A stretch of DNA of 50,179 bases. Origin: Saprospiraceae bacterium (GTDB lineage: Bacteria; Bacteroidota; Bacteroidia; Chitinophagales; Saprospiraceae). The translations under genes were made by a program, and so were the position numbers. The notes under the pieces are model-generated. The model worked only from the letters and a program-made list of their open reading frames with translations, was not told where the DNA came from and did not search any database. How positions within the stretch are numbered: the stretch's first letter is position 1; the number at the start of each line of letters is the position of its first letter. The DNA lies in NCBI GenBank assembly GCA_028282725.1, contig JANQHF010000070.1:1-50179 (forward strand). Direction: 5' to 3'. Shown here in pieces: positions 36,795 through 44,981 of this stretch.

Positions 36795-36812
36795 TCTTCT
36801 ATAAATTGCGAC

Positions 36813-38627
36813 TTACTGAATATTATCTCCCCTGAGGATCCGATACCGTTTTCTTGCTTCAATTGAAAATGTGCTGTCCGAATAGTCTATGAAAATGCGT
36901 TCGTATAATGTCTTGGCCTCTTCATATTTTCCAAATTGTTCTTCATTCAATTTTGCAAGTGCAAAAATTGCATTATCGGCTCGAATATCTTCCGGATAAT
37001 TCCCAATGATTAATTGATATAGTCTTGCGGCCTCCTCATACTGCTCGCGTTTCTCGAGATTTTGAGCCTTTACAAAGTAAACATCATCCTGTAATGTATG
37101 ATCAGGGAAAAGCAATCCGATACTGTCCAACTTGGCAAAGGCCTCATCCGTTCGGTTTTGAAAAAGCAGTAATTCAGATTCAGCGTATAGTCTTAAAGGA
37201 GCATAGGTTGTATCGAGATTAGCATTATCCATGATAAAAACAGAAAGATCGATAGCATCATTCGATATGAGTTTGGACGTTGCGGATTTCAGAATATCAA
37301 ATTGTTCCTGTGCCCATTGAAAATCACCAATAAAATAACTGAGTCTGGCATTCTTGAATCGCGCCTTTTCCCCCAGGTAATCTTCTTTGAATTCTTTGTC
37401 AACCTGTGAATAAAGAAGGGTTGCCTCCCAGACTTCACCCTGCATCAGGTAAAAGTCTCCCAGATCAAGCTTTGCATTTGCCCGGATATAATTATTGGCT
37501 CCCGGCATTGTGATCAAATCATTCAAAGTGGAAATCGCTGCATCGAGGTCGTTGAGATATAATCCTTCCAATTGAGCCAATTCCAACATGATAAACGCCG
37601 TATTTTTTCCCCTGCCCATATCGTCCAGAAACTGGACATATTCACTTTTCAGACTGCCCAATTCTTCGAAGGTGTATTCTTTTGAATAGATTATTTTTTT
37701 TCGCTTGGTGTTCAACAGCTCCCGTTTCGAATCGATATAATAACCTGTATTCTGAGGTTTATTGGCAAGAATATAATCGTAAGCATCAATGGCAGTGTCA
37801 TAATCCTTATCGTTGGAAGCAATTTGAGCAATGGAGTAGATACGGGCTCCATTTTCTCCCAATCTGCGATCCAGTGCCTTGGCCTGTCGAAGGGCTCTTG
37901 CATATTCTTTGGTTTTTATAAATACCCATTCGATCATTTCAGGATAAAAAATATCCTCGGGGTCTTCCTGTACTTTTTCGTACAGCTTTTTCCGAAGAAT
38001 ATCCAGATCTCCGGGCTGATCCAGGTATTTATCAAAATAACTTTGAACAGCACTGATTCTTTCAATGGTGATCATCGGGCTCTGCAGATAAAAGTGAATC
38101 ATCTTCTCCTTTTCATTTTTCCTGCGGTAGATCTCAGCAATATTGTATGAGAAAATACCGCTGTTGCCCAGGAGATTTTCTCCTTTTTCAAAAGTCTCCA
38201 GTGCCAGTTCGTATTTGGTCAGACGCATGAAGGAATTACCGAGGCCACTGATCATTGCCCTGTCCGGGCCAAGCATTTCGATTGCTTTCCTGTACTGAAT
38301 TTCCGCTTCGGGAACTTGCGCCTGTCGTTCCAGTAGATTTCCATAAGTGACATAGAGTGAAACAAGTTCGGGACGTTTCTGCAAGGTTGATTTTATATCC
38401 GCGAGAGCACGATCATACTCCTCGAGCGCCATCAGGGACTCTATATATTGATTGAAATAATATTCATTGTATCCACCCGCACGATCAGACAGCTTTTTGT
38501 AGAGATTAGCGGACTTTTCGTATTCACCCTGGCGGTAGTAAAACTGAGCCAGTTTTACATCCTGCTGTTGTGCCCCAAGGACAATTGAAAACAAGGTTGC
38601 CAAGATGGTAGTGATGAGTCTATTCAT
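36813..38627 (-). CDS. Exported tetratricopeptide-repeat protein
   Basis: A 604-residue protein with a signal peptide (LITTILATLFSIVLGAQ) and TPR-like helical repeats through its length: YYRQGEYEKSANLYKKL, YDRALADIKSTLQKRPE, YELALETFEKGE and, near the C-terminus, YEEAARLYQLIIGNYPED and YEEAKTLYERIFIDY. Such periplasmic TPR proteins act as scaffolds, often at the envelope. The frame extends 13 codons upstream, but the ATG at 38627 gives a proper signal peptide. The M50 protease gene follows 18 bases downstream, so they are likely co-transcribed. No enzymatic domain is visible. Confidence 0.85.
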   Translation of the reverse strand: MNRLITTILATLFSIVLGAQQQDVKLAQFYYRQGEYEKSANLYKKLSDRAGGYNEYYFNQYIESLMALEEYDRALADIKSTLQKRPELVSLYVTYGNLLERQAQVPEAEIQYRKAIEMLGPDRAMISGLGNSFMRLTKYELALETFEKGENLLGNSGIFSYNIAEIYRRKNEKEKMIHFYLQSPMITIERISAVQSYFDKYLDQPGDLDILRKKLYEKVQEDPEDIFYPEMIEWVFIKTKEYARALRQAKALDRRLGENGARIYSIAQIASNDKDYDTAIDAYDYILANKPQNTGYYIDSKRELLNTKRKKIIYSKEYTFEELGSLKSEYVQFLDDMGRGKNTAFIMLELAQLEGLYLNDLDAAISTLNDLITMPGANNYIRANAKLDLGDFYLMQGEVWEATLLYSQVDKEFKEDYLGEKARFKNARLSYFIGDFQWAQEQFDILKSATSKLISNDAIDLSVFIMDNANLDTTYAPLRLYAESELLLFQNRTDEAFAKLDSIGLLFPDHTLQDDVYFVKAQNLEKREQYEEAARLYQLIIGNYPEDIRADNAIFALAKLNEEQFGKYEEAKTLYERIFIDYSDSTFSIEARKRYRILRGDNIQ

Positions 38628-38704
38628 TTTTTCTTTATTATCGAACGCCATAGATTCAACGTTCATTGATAAAAGTTAGTTGTTCATTCTTTTGTAAAGG
38701 TCCG

Positions 38705-39733
38705 TTATAATTCACTCAGACCACCGATCGATTGATCGCTCAAGAATCGGTTTATATCATCAATTGCTTCTATCCCACGACTACCAAATCCTTTCAAACC
38801 AAAAAATGCATGAATGGTTTCGGGATATCGCTTCAAAAGTACACTATTTCCCTCCTGTTTCAGTTTAGATGCATACGCTTCACCCTGGTCTCTTATAGGA
38901 TCAAATTCAGCCGTGATGATAAATGTTTCAGGTAAAGGGTGCATGGCCGGTTGATTGATCGGTGACAATCTTAAGTCATTCAAGTCTTCCCTATGATTGA
39001 TCAACCCCTCTGTAAATTGGCTCATCGACTTTTTAGTCAGGTAGTAACCCTTGGCAAATGCCTTATTCGAATAATAATCGGAATTCAGGCTGTCAACAGC
39101 GGGATACACCGGGATCATTTTCTTGATGGTGCTTCTGACCTCAGGCGCACTGTCATACATCGTCGAAATGATGAGATTCCCTCCTGCACTATCGCCGATC
39201 AATGCCAGTGGTAAATGGTTCAATCCCAGTTGAGGAGAATTTTTGCTGATCCAGGCAACTGCATCCAGGCATTCTTCGTGTGCATGAGGAAACTTGAATT
39301 CCGGAGCCAGTGAATAGTCCAAGGAGATGACAGGCAGCCGGGTTTGCCTTGCCAGCCGTCTGCATGATTCTTCGTAGGTGTCCACTGATCCAACACACCA
39401 TCCACCCCCGTGAATGAAAATGATATTATGAGAAGGGTCAGTGCCATTTTCATTAAAAATTCTTGCACCGATCTGACCATGACGCGTCGGGATTTCTACG
39501 TCTGTTATTTCATGCACCGGAAGTGATGAAATGATCTTCGGGTATTGCTTCCTGACAAAATCTTCAAGCGATTGCCGCAATTCAATGACCGGAAGACTGT
39601 CTAAAGGAGGAAGAAACTTTAGAACAACGCCAGATCTCCACTGAACCCAGCCATGTGGCACTTTTTTCAGATAGAGTATAATGGCACCCGTTATCACGAA
39701 GATAAGTACGATAATGAGCAGCACCCAGTTCAT
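38705..39733 (-). CDS. Alpha/beta-hydrolase fold-3 (HSL-type) esterase, membrane-anchored
   Basis: Esterase/lipase of 342 residues in the hormone-sensitive-lipase family. An N-terminal membrane helix (about 3-22) precedes the catalytic domain. The oxyanion motif H-G-G-G-W lies at 108-112, the nucleophile is S182 in LIGDSAGGNLI, the acid is in ITAEFDPIRDQG, and the His is in ETIHAFFGLKG. The ATG shares one base with the stop of the upstream gene (TGATG), so it is translationally coupled to the outer-membrane barrel gene. Substrate is unknown; carboxylic esters of short acyl chains are usual. Confidence 0.9.
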   Translation of the reverse strand: MNWVLLIIVLIFVITGAIILYLKKVPHGWVQWRSGVVLKFLPPLDSLPVIELRQSLEDFVRKQYPKIISSLPVHEITDVEIPTRHGQIGARIFNENGTDPSHNIIFIHGGGWCVGSVDTYEESCRRLARQTRLPVISLDYSLAPEFKFPHAHEECLDAVAWISKNSPQLGLNHLPLALIGDSAGGNLIISTMYDSAPEVRSTIKKMIPVYPAVDSLNSDYYSNKAFAKGYYLTKKSMSQFTEGLINHREDLNDLRLSPINQPAMHPLPETFIITAEFDPIRDQGEAYASKLKQEGNSVLLKRYPETIHAFFGLKGFGSRGIEAIDDINRFLSDQSIGGLSEL

Positions 39734-40431
39734 CAATCGAGGTATATCACCTTATGCAAAAATCTAAATCCAACACTTATTTCGAATGAAATATTTCTTA
39801 TTTGTTGTTCTCTTAAAGTGATCCCCTGACCTGTGATTGGACTGATTACACCGATGTCTCGTGGCTGTTGATATTGAAAAGATAAATCCGGATGAATACT
39901 CGCTTCGATCAATCCACCGACAAATTCCGAAAAGGAAAATTCGTATCCAAATGCTACCGTAGCCCCGTAATTCCATTTATTGACAAAGCCCTCAATTGGA
40001 AAATATCCGGCAAATTCAGCTGTTTCGTCCAAATTGGTACTTATGGTGCGCTCGACCCTGACGCCAAAACTATAAAAGGGTCTCTGGTTTGCGCTTGTAT
40101 TTGTTCTTTTCTTGATTCCAAAGATTGCCGCAGCATTGCTAAACCTGAATTTTTGCCGTACTGGTGTAGCAGAGTTTCCATTTATGAAGAATATGCGTTC
40201 GGAACTTCCTCTATTGTGCAGGCCAACTTGTCCAAAGAACGATGTGGGCGCCTCCTCTTTATAGCCTTCTATATAAAAAGCTCCATGAAAAGAAAATAAT
40301 GGTTGTCGTTGGAATCCATCCCAGGACTGAAGCCCGATACTCAGGCCCCCTTTCGGACCAAAGATGGTACTTTGGCCAAACATCAAACTTCCGGCAAATA
40401 AAAAGAAGCAAAGGAGAAGAATTATTCTCAT
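39733..40431 (-). CDS. Predicted outer-membrane beta-barrel protein
   Basis: A 232-residue protein with a clear signal peptide (hydrophobic core IILLLCFFLFAGSLM, then FGQ). The rest alternates polar and hydrophobic residues in aromatic-rich strands (GGLSIGLQSW, FSFHGAFYIEGY, FYSFGVRVERTI, GATVAFGYEFSF) and ends FEISVGFRFLHKVIYLD, as in small 8- to 10-strand porin-like barrels common in Bacteroidota. No named family is recognised. Coupled to the downstream esterase by a shared base; about 60 bases downstream of the glucosaminidase gene. Confidence 0.7.
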   Translation of the reverse strand: MRIILLLCFFLFAGSLMFGQSTIFGPKGGLSIGLQSWDGFQRQPLFSFHGAFYIEGYKEEAPTSFFGQVGLHNRGSSERIFFINGNSATPVRQKFRFSNAAAIFGIKKRTNTSANQRPFYSFGVRVERTISTNLDETAEFAGYFPIEGFVNKWNYGATVAFGYEFSFSEFVGGLIEASIHPDLSFQYQQPRDIGVISPITGQGITLREQQIRNISFEISVGFRFLHKVIYLD

Positions 40432-40491
40432 TTGCTAAAAATAGTCTTCCCTATAGTAAATTCCAATAATACGGTTGAAGAGATACAGAGC

Positions 40492-41418
40492 TCAGAGGGA
40501 CGAAATGATCAGATCTTCTTCAAACAGGAATTTTTCCGGAGTCATTTTGTCGGTATCGATATAGGCAGGCTTTCTTTTAAGATGAATATAGGATCGTACG
40601 GATAGTTTTTGCCCGCTTCTCGGAGTTACTCCATATGGCAACCTGTTTTTGAAGTATAATTCTTTTACGTCCATTTTGAAACGTTTCGCAATTTCGTCCA
40701 TTTGGTCACCCAGTTGAAAGGTATAGCTTCCATTTTTCAGGATATAATCTGGTGATCGCCGGGTGGTCACGATTTGCCTGGACACTGTCTCAGGAGTTTT
40801 TTGTTGCTCTGCACGTGTGCTGCTTTGATCGTTCTGAGGAGAAGCGTGCACAAATATTTCTTCTTCCCGGCCTTGGGTCACTCCAAGGTCAAGCAGATAC
40901 AATTCATATTTCTCAATCAGGTGAATGAGTTTGGAAGGGTAATTCGGATCAGTGGCATATCCCGCCTTTTTCAATCCATGGGCCCAGGCTTCGTAATCGA
41001 ATGGGTCCAGATCAAACAGGAAGCCGTATCTTTTGGAATGTGGATTGGACAGAAAGTTCGAATGAGCAATGAATGAGTCGCGGGGATCATCATAAGCCCT
41101 AAAGCAGCTTCTTACCAATAATCCATCCTTATAGTCATCATCATGTCGGTACACTTCCGGTCCCTTCCACTCCTTTCCACACTTAATACCAAAGTGGTTG
41201 TTTGATTGACGAGCCAATGTGCTCCGGCCACTGGCTGATTCCAGGATTGCCTGTGCCATTTTAATACTTGCCGGAATACCTGTCCTTTGCATCTCATTTA
41301 TGACAATTGTTTTATATTGCTCGATATAGGCAGGTGTATAATCACGAGAAAAGAGGGGCGAAGTCGAGATCGAAATGAAAATAATCAGGATCAGGTTGGT
41401 TTTAACAGCCCTTAACAT
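40492..41418 (-). CDS. Exported glucosaminidase (GH73) with LysM domain
   Basis: Peptidoglycan hydrolase of 308 residues. Residues 1-25 form a signal peptide. The mannosyl-glycoprotein endo-beta-N-acetylglucosaminidase-like domain (about 30-175) has the catalytic Glu at residue 60 in MAQAILESASGRSTLA, then NNHFGIKCGKEW, CFRAYDDPRDSFIAHSNFL and AWAHGLKKAGYATDPNYPSKL. The C-terminal YTFQLGDQMDEIAKRFKMDVKELYFKN segment is a LysM-type glycan-binding module. Expected to act in the periplasm on cell-wall glycan. The gene is divergent from the DUF937 gene, with 89 bases between. Confidence 0.92.
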   Translation of the reverse strand: MLRAVKTNLILIIFISISTSPLFSRDYTPAYIEQYKTIVINEMQRTGIPASIKMAQAILESASGRSTLARQSNNHFGIKCGKEWKGPEVYRHDDDYKDGLLVRSCFRAYDDPRDSFIAHSNFLSNPHSKRYGFLFDLDPFDYEAWAHGLKKAGYATDPNYPSKLIHLIEKYELYLLDLGVTQGREEEIFVHASPQNDQSSTRAEQQKTPETVSRQIVTTRRSPDYILKNGSYTFQLGDQMDEIAKRFKMDVKELYFKNRLPYGVTPRSGQKLSVRSYIHLKRKPAYIDTDKMTPEKFLFEEDLIISSL

Positions 41419-41507
41419 GGTCTGGATATTTATGGTAATTACTCTTTAGAAGGCAAACACCATACCACATTAGGGATATTAATTAAATCATAGTTAAAAT
41501 TAATGTA

Positions 41508-42125
41508 ATGGCAGACTTATTCGACATGCTGCAGTCACAGGTCGGCGAATCACTCGTCGGTGCTATGACAAATCAACTAGGAGGAGCGACTCAACAGCAA
41601 ACATCCGAAGGTGTAAGCGGGGCTATGAGTATCTTAATGGGTGCCTTGGCTCGAAATGCAAGCAAGCCGGAAGGAGCAAGTGCCCTTGGCGCTGCATTGG
41701 ACAGGGATCACGATGGAAGCATTCTGGATGACATAGCTGGATTCGTAAACGGAACATCACCAATAAATAATACCAAAGCCGCAAATGGCGCCGGAATTCT
41801 GGGTCATATCCTGGGAGGCCAGCAAAGCGGCGCGATCGATTCACTTATGAAAATGAGTGGCTTGTCCAAAAATCAATCTTCAAGTTTGTTAATCAAGTTG
41901 GCTCCCATAGTGCTGGGCATGCTTGGAAAACAAAAGAAGAGCCAGGGATTGGATATGAGTGGTCTTTCCAATATCCTGAACTCGTCGGCTGAATCGGCCA
42001 GACAAAGAAGTCCTAAGCCGGATCTTTTAACCTCGTTTCTTGACCAGGATGGAGATGGAAGCCTCAAAGGAGAAGCCACCCGATTCGGATTCGGCATTTT
42101 AAAAAATCTGTTTGGAAGGAGATAG
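41508..42125 (+). CDS. DUF937 protein with two dockerin/EF-hand-like loops
   Basis: A 205-residue protein of the DUF937 family (YidB-like), low in complexity and rich in Gly, Ala and Ser. The domain runs over most of the length (LLIKLAPIVLGMLGKQKK near 125-142). Two calcium-binding-type loops are visible: DRDHDGSILDDI at 65-76 and DQDGDGSLKGEA near 179-190. No signal peptide is seen. Family function is not established. Two hairpins (42145-42164, 42201-42230) follow the stop and are probably the transcription end, before hemJ. Confidence 0.8.
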   Translation: MADLFDMLQSQVGESLVGAMTNQLGGATQQQTSEGVSGAMSILMGALARNASKPEGASALGAALDRDHDGSILDDIAGFVNGTSPINNTKAANGAGILGHILGGQQSGAIDSLMKMSGLSKNQSSSLLIKLAPIVLGMLGKQKKSQGLDMSGLSNILNSSAESARQRSPKPDLLTSFLDQDGDGSLKGEATRFGFGILKNLFGRR

Positions 42126-42144
42126 ACTTATGACATAGCGCATC

Positions 42145-42164
42145 TCCATCATGCCAATGATGGA
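42145..42164 (+). terminator. Short hairpin after the DUF937 gene
   Basis: TCCATCAT (42145-42152) pairs with ATGATGGA (42157-42164) around a 4-base loop, 20 bases past the stop. Only TTTC follows, so termination would be weak; it may assist the stronger hairpin 36 bases on. Confidence 0.4.
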
Positions 42165-42200
42165 TTTCAGAATATTTAGTTTCAAAATCAGTAATATTAA

Positions 42201-42230
42201 GAAGCCTTTTATCCTGCAATAAAGGGCTTC
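42201..42230 (+). terminator. 12-bp hairpin between DUF937 gene and hemJ
   Basis: GAAGCCTTTTAT (42201-42212) pairs with ATAAAGGGCTTC (42219-42230), 12 bp with one G-U pair, around a 6-base loop, followed by ATTTTC. It can end the DUF937 transcript. It stops 11 bases before the hemJ ATG, so it could also act on hemJ translation if transcribed with it. Confidence 0.55.
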
Positions 42231-42241
42231 ATTTTCAAGAA

Positions 42242-42805
42242 ATGATTGAATACCTTCTTTTATTTAAGAGTTTGCACATCGTCGGTGCCGTGGCCTGGTT
42301 TGGCGGATTGTTCTATTTGGTAAGAATATTTGTCTATCACATTGAGGCCTTTGATAAATCAGCTGAAGAACAAGGTGTTTTGCTTCCGCACTTCAATATA
42401 ATGGAGGACCGCGCTTACCGCATCATCTGTATTCCGGCTATGCTAATCACCTGGATATTCGGCTGTCTGATCATCGCTGCGTACATCGAAGCCCAGGGTT
42501 GGGCATGGTTGAGAGAAAACTCCTGGTTGCACACAAAACTCCTTGCCGTTGTCTTGCTTACCGGTTATCAACATATGTGCAAGTCGATCATAAAAAAGTT
42601 ATCAGCCGGTAAGATTCCATTTTCATCTTTTAAAATGAGGCTGGCCAATGAAATACCTACAATTTTTTTGGTAATTATCGTCTTATTGGCAGTTTATCGA
42701 AACACCCTGAACGCTCTGTACGGCATTGTCGGAATTCTTATTTTTGGAATATTACTATTCGTAGCTGCTAAAAAATATAAAGCCAAAAGAGAGTCATCTC
42801 GCTAA
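42242..42805 (+). CDS. hemJ: Protoporphyrinogen oxidase HemJ (CopD-like family)
   Basis: Inner-membrane protein of 187 residues with four to five helices. It matches HemJ: KSLHIVGAVAWFGGLFYLVRIFVYH (the haem-ligating His region near 12), IPAMLITWIFG, and WLHTKLLAVVLLTGYQHM. HemJ oxidises protoporphyrinogen IX to protoporphyrin IX in haem synthesis in bacteria lacking HemY/HemG. No other haem gene is nearby. It starts a three-gene cluster: an SRPBCC/GyrI-like protein starts 11 bases after it, and a histidine-rich membrane protein follows. A 12-bp hairpin sits just upstream of its ATG. Confidence 0.87.
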   Translation: MIEYLLLFKSLHIVGAVAWFGGLFYLVRIFVYHIEAFDKSAEEQGVLLPHFNIMEDRAYRIICIPAMLITWIFGCLIIAAYIEAQGWAWLRENSWLHTKLLAVVLLTGYQHMCKSIIKKLSAGKIPFSSFKMRLANEIPTIFLVIIVLLAVYRNTLNALYGIVGILIFGILLFVAAKKYKAKRESSR

Positions 42806-42816
42806 TACCCGGTAAC

Positions 42817-43836
42817 ATGAAATATTTAAAATATCCCCTACTCATTCTGCTTGGGATCATTGTGACATATCTTATTCTTTGTTTCCTAGGCCCAAAGGAT
42901 CTTGACACAACAAGATCTGCCGAGATCCTTGCTCCTGCAAGTATTTCGTTCAACCTGGCCAATAGTTTGAAAAAATCTGAAAAATGGAATGAGTGGACCC
43001 TGAATGACACAACGATCGTCACAGAATTCAATAATATCGAAAGTGGAGTAGGAGCTTCAAGTTCTTGGACAAGCAAAAATTCAGGGGACGGAACCCAAAC
43101 GATTACTGAATCTGTGAAAAATGAAAAAATCACAACGGAATTGAATTTTAAGGGATGGGATGGACCCAATATTGCCGAATTTCTCTTCCGGGAAAGCGAT
43201 GGCAAGACCAATGTAACATGGTCATTTGATGCCGTACCGTTACCGTTTTTATTCAGGGGATTCGGATTAATCACAGGAATGAAGAAAATGATGGAAAGTA
43301 ATTATGAAAAGGGATTGGCCAACTTGAAAAAGATATCGGAAGAAAGAGCCAGTGGACTGTACAACGGTTATCAACTCAATGAAGAATTACTTGAAGAAAA
43401 GCACTTCGTGATGTATCGACAAGAAGTGAATGAGGCGAATATGCAACAATTTTATGCCACTAACCTTGGCAACCTGTTTGCCAAAGTTCAGGAAGCGGAG
43501 GTGGGTATGAATGGTATGCCATGTGGATTGTTTTTCAGGTGGGCAGAAGAAGGAGAGTCCACCATTGATATGGCAGCGTCCATTCCACTTTCAGAGCCAT
43601 TGTCCATTGAAGGGGCATCCTCTTATAGCATTCCTTCCAGGAACGCCGTAATCCTTGATTATTATGGTGACTACCAGAATAGAAGCAAGGGTCATGATGC
43701 GATTGAGGAATACATGAAGGATCGTGGTTTATTACAGGACCCACCTCTGATTGAGGAATACGTAACCGATCCTGGTGCCGAACCCGATCCTGGCAAGTGG
43801 TTGACCAGGATGACACAGTATTACAGCGAAGGATGA
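42817..43836 (+). CDS. Membrane-anchored SRPBCC / GyrI-like domain protein
   Basis: A 339-residue protein with an N-terminal membrane helix (about 5-25, LLILLGIIVTYLILCFLG), then an SRPBCC (START-like) domain at about 30-180 (RSAEILAPASISFNLANSL, SEKWNEWTLNDTT), and a C-terminal region (about 190-335) resembling GyrI-like/effector-binding domains (NAVILDYYGDYQNRSKGHDAIEEYMKDRGL). SRPBCC folds hold hydrophobic ligands such as lipids, polyketides or porphyrins. Placed 11 bases after hemJ and overlapping the next gene by 4 bases, it could bind a small hydrophobic molecule linked to HemJ; this is inference only. Confidence 0.8.
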   Translation: MKYLKYPLLILLGIIVTYLILCFLGPKDLDTTRSAEILAPASISFNLANSLKKSEKWNEWTLNDTTIVTEFNNIESGVGASSSWTSKNSGDGTQTITESVKNEKITTELNFKGWDGPNIAEFLFRESDGKTNVTWSFDAVPLPFLFRGFGLITGMKKMMESNYEKGLANLKKISEERASGLYNGYQLNEELLEEKHFVMYRQEVNEANMQQFYATNLGNLFAKVQEAEVGMNGMPCGLFFRWAEEGESTIDMAASIPLSEPLSIEGASSYSIPSRNAVILDYYGDYQNRSKGHDAIEEYMKDRGLLQDPPLIEEYVTDPGAEPDPGKWLTRMTQYYSEG

Positions 43837-44858
43837 CAACTACAATTGGTCACCCCGTCAGGATTGACATGCTCAACATAGGATTAATTGTCATTTCATT
43901 TATCCTGGCGCTCGTCTTGCCGATCAGACTTTTTTTGTTTTCATATATCATCTTAGGTCCTCTGCACTATTTGACGGAAATAGGATGGCTTGACAAACGC
44001 AACTATTTTTCAAAGAGAAAGGGGGATCGGTGGATCCTTGTATTTCTGACCGTCTTTCTTTCGGTAAGCTATTACTTTTCTGCTCTCTACATGCCTGACG
44101 AGAATACTGCACCATTTTTAAGAACCATCTATGAGTTGAATAACCCTCTTGCAGGGAAACTGGTATTTTGGGCCTTTGGAGCAGCACTGGCTATGGTATT
44201 TGTAAAAGAAAGAATCAAGAGATATCTCATCATACTGTGCGTTGGACTATTATCACTTCTTTTACATTATATCGATCCTGTTCTACTTTTGTTTGGCATC
44301 TTTGTACCGACGATCATCCACGTTTCAGTTTTCACAATGTTATTCATGATTTATGGGGCTCTTAAAAGCAACAGTCGGTGGGGGCTCCTGGCTTCTTTCA
44401 TATTTTTCGCAGGTTGGATTGGTTGCTTTATTTTCTATAAAAACCCCTCAGCCATCACTGCAAATATGGAAGATTTTCAAATTCTTTTGGATAGTACTTT
44501 TATTCACCTGGGAAGTTCATTCAGTGAATTCCTGGGAATGAGAGCTCCCGGATCGGATTATTTGCTTCTTTCTAAAATCGGTATTCAAGTCCAGACCCTA
44601 TTTGCATTTTGCTATACATATCATTACCTGAATTGGTTTTCTAAAACGAAAGTCATTAATTGGCATGAAGTTTCCCGCAATTGGCTAATCGCCACGGGTA
44701 TCCTTTGGATTGCATCAATTACCATTTACGCAATAGATTACAGGGTTGGATTTATGGCTTTGTTCTTCCTGAGCATGCTACACGTTCTCCTGGAATTCCC
44801 ATTGAATCATCTCTCCTTCTATGGCATCATCCAGGAACTGAAAGTCAGGATCAGTTGA
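43833..44858 (+). CDS. Histidine-rich multi-pass membrane protein, unrecognised
   Basis: A 341-residue integral membrane protein with about nine hydrophobic helices. I do not recognise a named family with confidence. Histidines occur in or next to the helices at H45 (GPLHYLTEIGW), H145, H163 (PTIIHVSVFTM), H225, H264 (YTYHYLNWFSKTK), H317 and H326 (MLHVLLEFPLNH). This spacing recalls Brp/Blh-type carotenoid dioxygenases, which bind iron by membrane histidines, but the diagnostic patterns are not complete. The ATG overlaps the previous stop (ATGA), so it is translationally coupled to the SRPBCC gene in the hemJ cluster. Confidence 0.65.
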   Translation: MTTTIGHPVRIDMLNIGLIVISFILALVLPIRLFLFSYIILGPLHYLTEIGWLDKRNYFSKRKGDRWILVFLTVFLSVSYYFSALYMPDENTAPFLRTIYELNNPLAGKLVFWAFGAALAMVFVKERIKRYLIILCVGLLSLLLHYIDPVLLLFGIFVPTIIHVSVFTMLFMIYGALKSNSRWGLLASFIFFAGWIGCFIFYKNPSAITANMEDFQILLDSTFIHLGSSFSEFLGMRAPGSDYLLLSKIGIQVQTLFAFCYTYHYLNWFSKTKVINWHEVSRNWLIATGILWIASITIYAIDYRVGFMALFFLSMLHVLLEFPLNHLSFYGIIQELKVRIS

Positions 44859-44879
44859 CAATAGGGCATTAGAATAAAT

Positions 44880-44978
44880 TTATCCTTTATTCCAGGGATG
44901 CTTCGATCCGTTTTGGGCGATGGCAAATACACCAAGGCAGGTTACAAGCTGAAAAACCAAACTTACTTTTAGCATCAT
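44880..44978 (-). CDS. Small secreted-peptide ORF, 32 residues
   Basis: A tiny gene starting 3 bases after the amidohydrolase stop, on the same strand (ATG ATG at 44978-44973), with stop at 44882-44880. The product starts MMLKVSLVFQLVTCLG, then VFAIAQ, a complete signal-peptide-like N-terminus with the ..AQ ending common in this phylum. It then ends NGSKHPWNKG, leaving only about 10-11 residues after the predicted cleavage. The tight spacing suggests translational coupling. It is unlikely to be amidohydrolase remnant, because that protein ends normally and the frame differs. No known family is recognised. It could also be a chance ORF; the signal-peptide shape and position argue otherwise. 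Confidence 0.5.
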   Translation of the reverse strand: MMLKVSLVFQLVTCLGVFAIAQNGSKHPWNKG

Positions 44979-44981
44979 CAA

